64,000 nt of DNA from Methyloligella sp050110875 (GTDB taxonomy: Bacteria; Pseudomonadota; Alphaproteobacteria; Rhizobiales; Methyloligellaceae). A program made the translations under genes and the position numbers. Location of the stretch: the NCBI GenBank assembly GCA_050110875.1, contig CP188828.1, positions 62,001-126,000 on the forward strand. The letters are read 5' to 3'. Shown here piece after piece: positions 61,276 to 64,000 of the stretch (the stretch's first letter is position 1; every line of letters starts with the position of its first letter). The notes below the pieces were generated by a model. It ran no database searches and was not told the DNA's origin. It saw only the letters and a list, made by a program, of their open reading frames with translations.

Positions 61276-62175
61276 CTATTCAGCTTTCGCTTTCTGCGCG
61301 CTGCGGGGCTTCGACCTCTGCTTCGGCTTCACCGCGATATTGTCGATGAGACGGGTCTTGCCGAGAAAGGCCGCGACGAGAGCGCGGGCCGGGGCGTCCA
61401 ACAAGCCGGTCACGGGCTGCAGAGTCTCGGGATCGACGACCTGTAAATAATCGACCCGGAACCCGGCTGCGTCGAGCCGCATGGAACTGGCTGCGGTTGC
61501 ATCTTCGATGGGCCGGCCTTCGCCGAGATCGTAAGCCATATCCTGCAGGGTCCGGTGGAGCAGGGGGGCCAAATCCCGTTCCATCTTTGAGAGATAGGCG
61601 TTGCGGGAGGAGAGGGCGAGGCCGTCCTCCTCGCGGATCACGGCTGCGCCGACGATCTCCACGGGGATGTCGAGATCGGCCGCCATACGCTTCACGGCGA
61701 GGAGCTGCTGGTAATCCTTTTCGCCGAAGACCGCGATATCGGGGGCGCATTGCAGCAGAAGCTTGGCGACGATGGTGGTGACGCCGTCGAAATGGCCGGG
61801 GCGGGAGGCGCCGCAAAGCCCTTCGGTCAGACCTTTCACATGCACTTGGGTGGCGAAGCCCGGCGCGAACATCTGGCGTGTATCGGGGATGTAGGCCACA
61901 TCCACCCCGGTCTCGGAGAGACGGGCCAAATCGCCCTTTTCGTCTCTGGGATAGGCGTCGAAATCTTCGCCCTCGCCGAACTGGGTGGGATTGACGAAGA
62001 TCGAGACCACGATCCGGTCGGCTTCCTCCTTCGCACGGGCGACGAGAGATAGGTGGCCGTCATGAAGCGCGCCCATAGTGGGGACGAGGGCGATCTTATG
62101 CCCGTTGTTACGCCACTGGGCGACCCGGCGCCGCAGACCGGTGATCGTTCTGATGGTGCTGATAGACGGTGCCAT
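61276..62175 (-). CDS. panC: pantothenate synthetase (pantoate--beta-alanine ligase)
   Basis: 299 residues from ATG 62175. It joins pantoate and beta-alanine using ATP in vitamin B5/CoA synthesis. Features: PTMGALHDGHLSLVARAKEEAD with the HIGH-like GHLSL motif, SIFVNPTQFGEGEDFDAYPR, GLCGASRPGHFDGVTTIVAKLL, FGEKDYQQLLAVKRMAADL and the KMSKS-like SSRNAYLS. The tail after about 282 (KPKQRSKPRSAQKAKAE) is basic and not part of the fold. It is divergent from putA. Confidence 0.96.
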   Translation of the reverse strand: MAPSISTIRTITGLRRRVAQWRNNGHKIALVPTMGALHDGHLSLVARAKEEADRIVVSIFVNPTQFGEGEDFDAYPRDEKGDLARLSETGVDVAYIPDTRQMFAPGFATQVHVKGLTEGLCGASRPGHFDGVTTIVAKLLLQCAPDIAVFGEKDYQQLLAVKRMAADLDIPVEIVGAAVIREEDGLALSSRNAYLSKMERDLAPLLHRTLQDMAYDLGEGRPIEDATAASSMRLDAAGFRVDYLQVVDPETLQPVTGLLDAPARALVAAFLGKTRLIDNIAVKPKQRSKPRSAQKAKAE

Positions 62176-62246
62176 AGCGCTCGGTGCTTCCGTTCTCGAC
62201 CGTGGCGGACGATAGCGCTTTCCTTTCCGAAGGCAACCGGGCGTGG

Positions 62247-62271
62247 CGGTTCTGCCCATATGGGAGAACCG
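62247..62271. promoter_or_regulatory. inverted repeat in the panC-putA control region
   Basis: CGGTTCTGCCCAT (62247-62259) is an inverted copy of ATGGGAGAACCG (62260-62271), apart from one extra G. The palindrome centres on the 178-bp region between divergent panC and putA. It could be an operator for a proline-responsive regulator (PutR/Lrp type in alphaproteobacteria) or a hairpin. No regulator gene is in the window. Confidence 0.45.
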
Positions 62272-62353
62272 GTCCGGGAACGCGAAGACGCTAGAGTCGC
62301 TTTAACCTCTCTTGGGAGTAAGATCGAAGGATGAGCGGAGCGATCGATCCGAG

Positions 62354-64000
62354 ATGAGCAGCGTCCGGTCAGAGCGAAATGCGATGACGAGGACCCCTGC
62401 GCGGGATGGCATTGCGGCGCTGCTGCTGGCCGACGAGGATCGTTTGGTCGAGGAGCTGATCGATCAGGCGCGGTTCAGCGAACCGGAACGCCGGCAGATC
62501 GAGCGGGTGGCGCGGGATCTGGTCCAGGCGGCGCGGGCGGGACGCCAGTCTTACGGCGGGGTCGATTCCTTTCTCCACGAATACGGACTCCTCACGGAAG
62601 AGGGCGTGTTGCTGCTTTGCTTGGCGGAGGCGCTCTTGCGCATTCCCGACAAGGCGACAGCCGACCGGCTGATTGCCGGCACCATCTCGGCGGGCGATTG
62701 GGCGAAGCATCTCGGTCATTCGCCATCCCTGTTCGTCAATGCGTCGACCTGGGGATTGATGCTGACGGGCCGCGTGCTCGACTGGGGAACGCGGGACGGC
62801 AACGAGGTCTCCCAGCGTCTGCAACGGCTGGTCTCGCGCACGGGCGAGGGGGTGATCCGGGAAGCGCTCCGCCATGCCATGCGGATTCTCGGCAGCCAGT
62901 TCGTGCTCGGCGAAACCATCGAAGAGGCGATTCACAACGGCAAGGACGAGACAGAGCGGGGCTATCGCTTCTCCTACGACATGCTGGGCGAGGCGGCGCG
63001 CAGCGAGAAGGATGCCCAGAGATACTTGCAGCGCTACGCCCATGCCATCGAGGCGATCGCCAAGGACGAGGGGCGCCCCAAGACCCGGGATGCGGAGACC
63101 TTGCACAAGCGCTCCGGCCTCTCGGTCAAGCTGTCGGCGCTTCACCCGCACTATGAGCCCTCGCATGCGGCGCGGATGCAGGCCGAGCTGCTGCCGCGGC
63201 TGAAGCGGCTGGCCGTTGCCATGCGGGAAGCCTACCTGCCGCTCACCATCGATGCGGAGGAGGCGGACCGGCTGGATCTCAGCCTGTCGCTCCTGCAGCC
63301 GCTTTTCGAGGATCCGGAGCTTGCCGGCTGGGATGGGCTGGGGCTTGCCGTGCAGGGCTATTCCAAGCGGGTCCTACCGCTGATCGCCTGGCTCGCGGCC
63401 GTGGCGCGGGCGACCGGGCGGCGCATCCCGGTACGGCTGGTGAAAGGTGCCTATTGGGATTCGGAGATCAAATGGGCGCAAGTCGCCGGGCTTTCCGGCT
63501 ATCCGGTCTTCACCCGGAAGGTGAACACGGATGTCTCCTATCTCGCGGCAAGCCGGGCGCTGCTGGAGCGGCCCGATTGCTTCTTCCCGCAATTCGCCAC
63601 CCATAATGCTCATACCATCGCGGCGGTGCATCGGCTGGGCGAGGGCGCCGATTACGAGTTCCAACGGCTCTACGGCATGGGGGAGCCGCTTTACGAGGCG
63701 GTCATCTCGCCTGAGAAGCTGAACCGCCCCTGCCGCATCTACGCGCCGGTGGGCGGCCATAGCGATCTGCTCGCCTATCTGGTGCGCAGGCTCCTGGAGA
63801 ACGGCGCGAACACCTCTTTCGTGAACAGGCTGGCCGATGACGAGGCGCCGCTCGCGGCGATCATTGCCGATCCGGTGGAGAAGGCGGAAGGGCTCGAGCC
63901 GAAGGCCAATCCGCGTATTCCGCTGCCCGGCCGGATCTTCGCGCCACGCACGAACAGCCAGGGGTTGCCGCTCTGGGAAGATACGATCCGAGAACCGTTG
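62354..64000 (+). CDS. putA: bifunctional proline dehydrogenase / glutamate-semialdehyde dehydrogenase (partial)
   Basis: 549 codons are open from ATG 62354 to the window edge, so the gene is cut at its 3' side. PutA oxidises proline through P5C to glutamate. The N-terminal part begins with a helical domain (DEDRLVEELIDQARFSEPER, SFLHEYGLLTEEGVLLLCLAEALLR), without the ribbon-helix-helix DNA-binding region of E. coli PutA, so this looks like a non-regulator form. The dehydrogenase barrel has VKLSALHPHYEPSHAARM, the FAD-site RLVKGAYWDSEIKWAQ (about 361) and ATHNAHTIAAVH. The linker ANTSFVNRLADD leads to the missing aldehyde dehydrogenase domain. Confidence 0.95.
   Translation, partial: MSSVRSERNAMTRTPARDGIAALLLADEDRLVEELIDQARFSEPERRQIERVARDLVQAARAGRQSYGGVDSFLHEYGLLTEEGVLLLCLAEALLRIPDKATADRLIAGTISAGDWAKHLGHSPSLFVNASTWGLMLTGRVLDWGTRDGNEVSQRLQRLVSRTGEGVIREALRHAMRILGSQFVLGETIEEAIHNGKDETERGYRFSYDMLGEAARSEKDAQRYLQRYAHAIEAIAKDEGRPKTRDAETLHKRSGLSVKLSALHPHYEPSHAARMQAELLPRLKRLAVAMREAYLPLTIDAEEADRLDLSLSLLQPLFEDPELAGWDGLGLAVQGYSKRVLPLIAWLAAVARATGRRIPVRLVKGAYWDSEIKWAQVAGLSGYPVFTRKVNTDVSYLAASRALLERPDCFFPQFATHNAHTIAAVHRLGEGADYEFQRLYGMGEPLYEAVISPEKLNRPCRIYAPVGGHSDLLAYLVRRLLENGANTSFVNRLADDEAPLAAIIADPVEKAEGLEPKANPRIPLPGRIFAPRTNSQGLPLWEDTIREPL

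Overview
This 64 kb window is high-GC chromosomal DNA from an alphaproteobacterium, probably a Rhodospirillales-like lineage; the lower rank is a guess. Supporting clues are adk between secY and rpsM, no rpmJ or infA in the ribosomal cluster, and alphaproteobacterial families: an IalB-like protein, an ATP12-type chaperone next to an RluC-type pseudouridine synthase, a DUF1489 protein, and a split acetyl/propionyl-CoA carboxylase. I see no prophage, insertion sequence, CRISPR array or toxin-antitoxin locus.

Layout. (1) 1-6.0 kb: envelope and small exported proteins (short Cys/Pro-rich secreted proteins, an IalB-like protein, an outer-membrane beta-barrel, a YqjD/YqjE-like membrane pair), tRNA-Thr, and rlmB on the minus strand. 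(2) 6.1-37.8 kb: one plus-strand information-processing block. It starts with a consensus-like promoter, then tRNA-Tyr, tRNA-Gly, tRNA-Trp, secE, nusG, rplK, rplA, rplJ, rplL, rpoB and rpoC. A strong terminator follows, then a new promoter and a structured leader before rpsL, rpsG, fusA, tuf, the S10 operon, the spc operon with secY and adk, and the alpha operon rpsM-rpsK-rpoA-rplQ. A bidirectional terminator closes the block. (3) 37.8-43.5 kb: an SRPBCC protein, then an apparent operon of HtrA/DegQ protease, rarA, crcB, an RluC-like synthase and an ATP12-like chaperone. (4) 43.6-56.0 kb: the carboxylase beta and alpha subunit genes, separated by an 8.6 kb block holding a YARHG-like secreted protein, a four-EF-hand exported protein, a membrane GGDEF-EAL protein, an exported alpha/beta hydrolase and an RND efflux adaptor-pump pair; an acylphosphatase follows. 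(5) 56.0-64.0 kb: a palindromic repeat, lipB, tRNA-Leu, mgtE, an aldo/keto reductase, a YdcF-like protein, a DUF1489 protein, panC and the start of putA, which runs off the right edge.

How the parts work together. The central block makes most of the ribosome, the RNA polymerase core, two elongation factors and part of the Sec translocon (SecE, SecY), with NusG linking transcription to translation. Its junctions (rplA-rplJ, rplL-rpoB, rpoB-rpoC, rpoC-rpsL, tuf-rpsJ, adk-rpsM, rpsK-rpoA) carry inverted repeats expected to form RNA hairpins. These are the most interesting non-coding signals here. The rpsL leader, with four consecutive hairpins including a GAAA-loop hairpin followed by five T, and the rpsK-rpoA gap, with three hairpins in about 75 nt, are the best candidates for under-described regulation. 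I found no clear new multi-gene system; the block between the two carboxylase genes is the most accessory-looking part.
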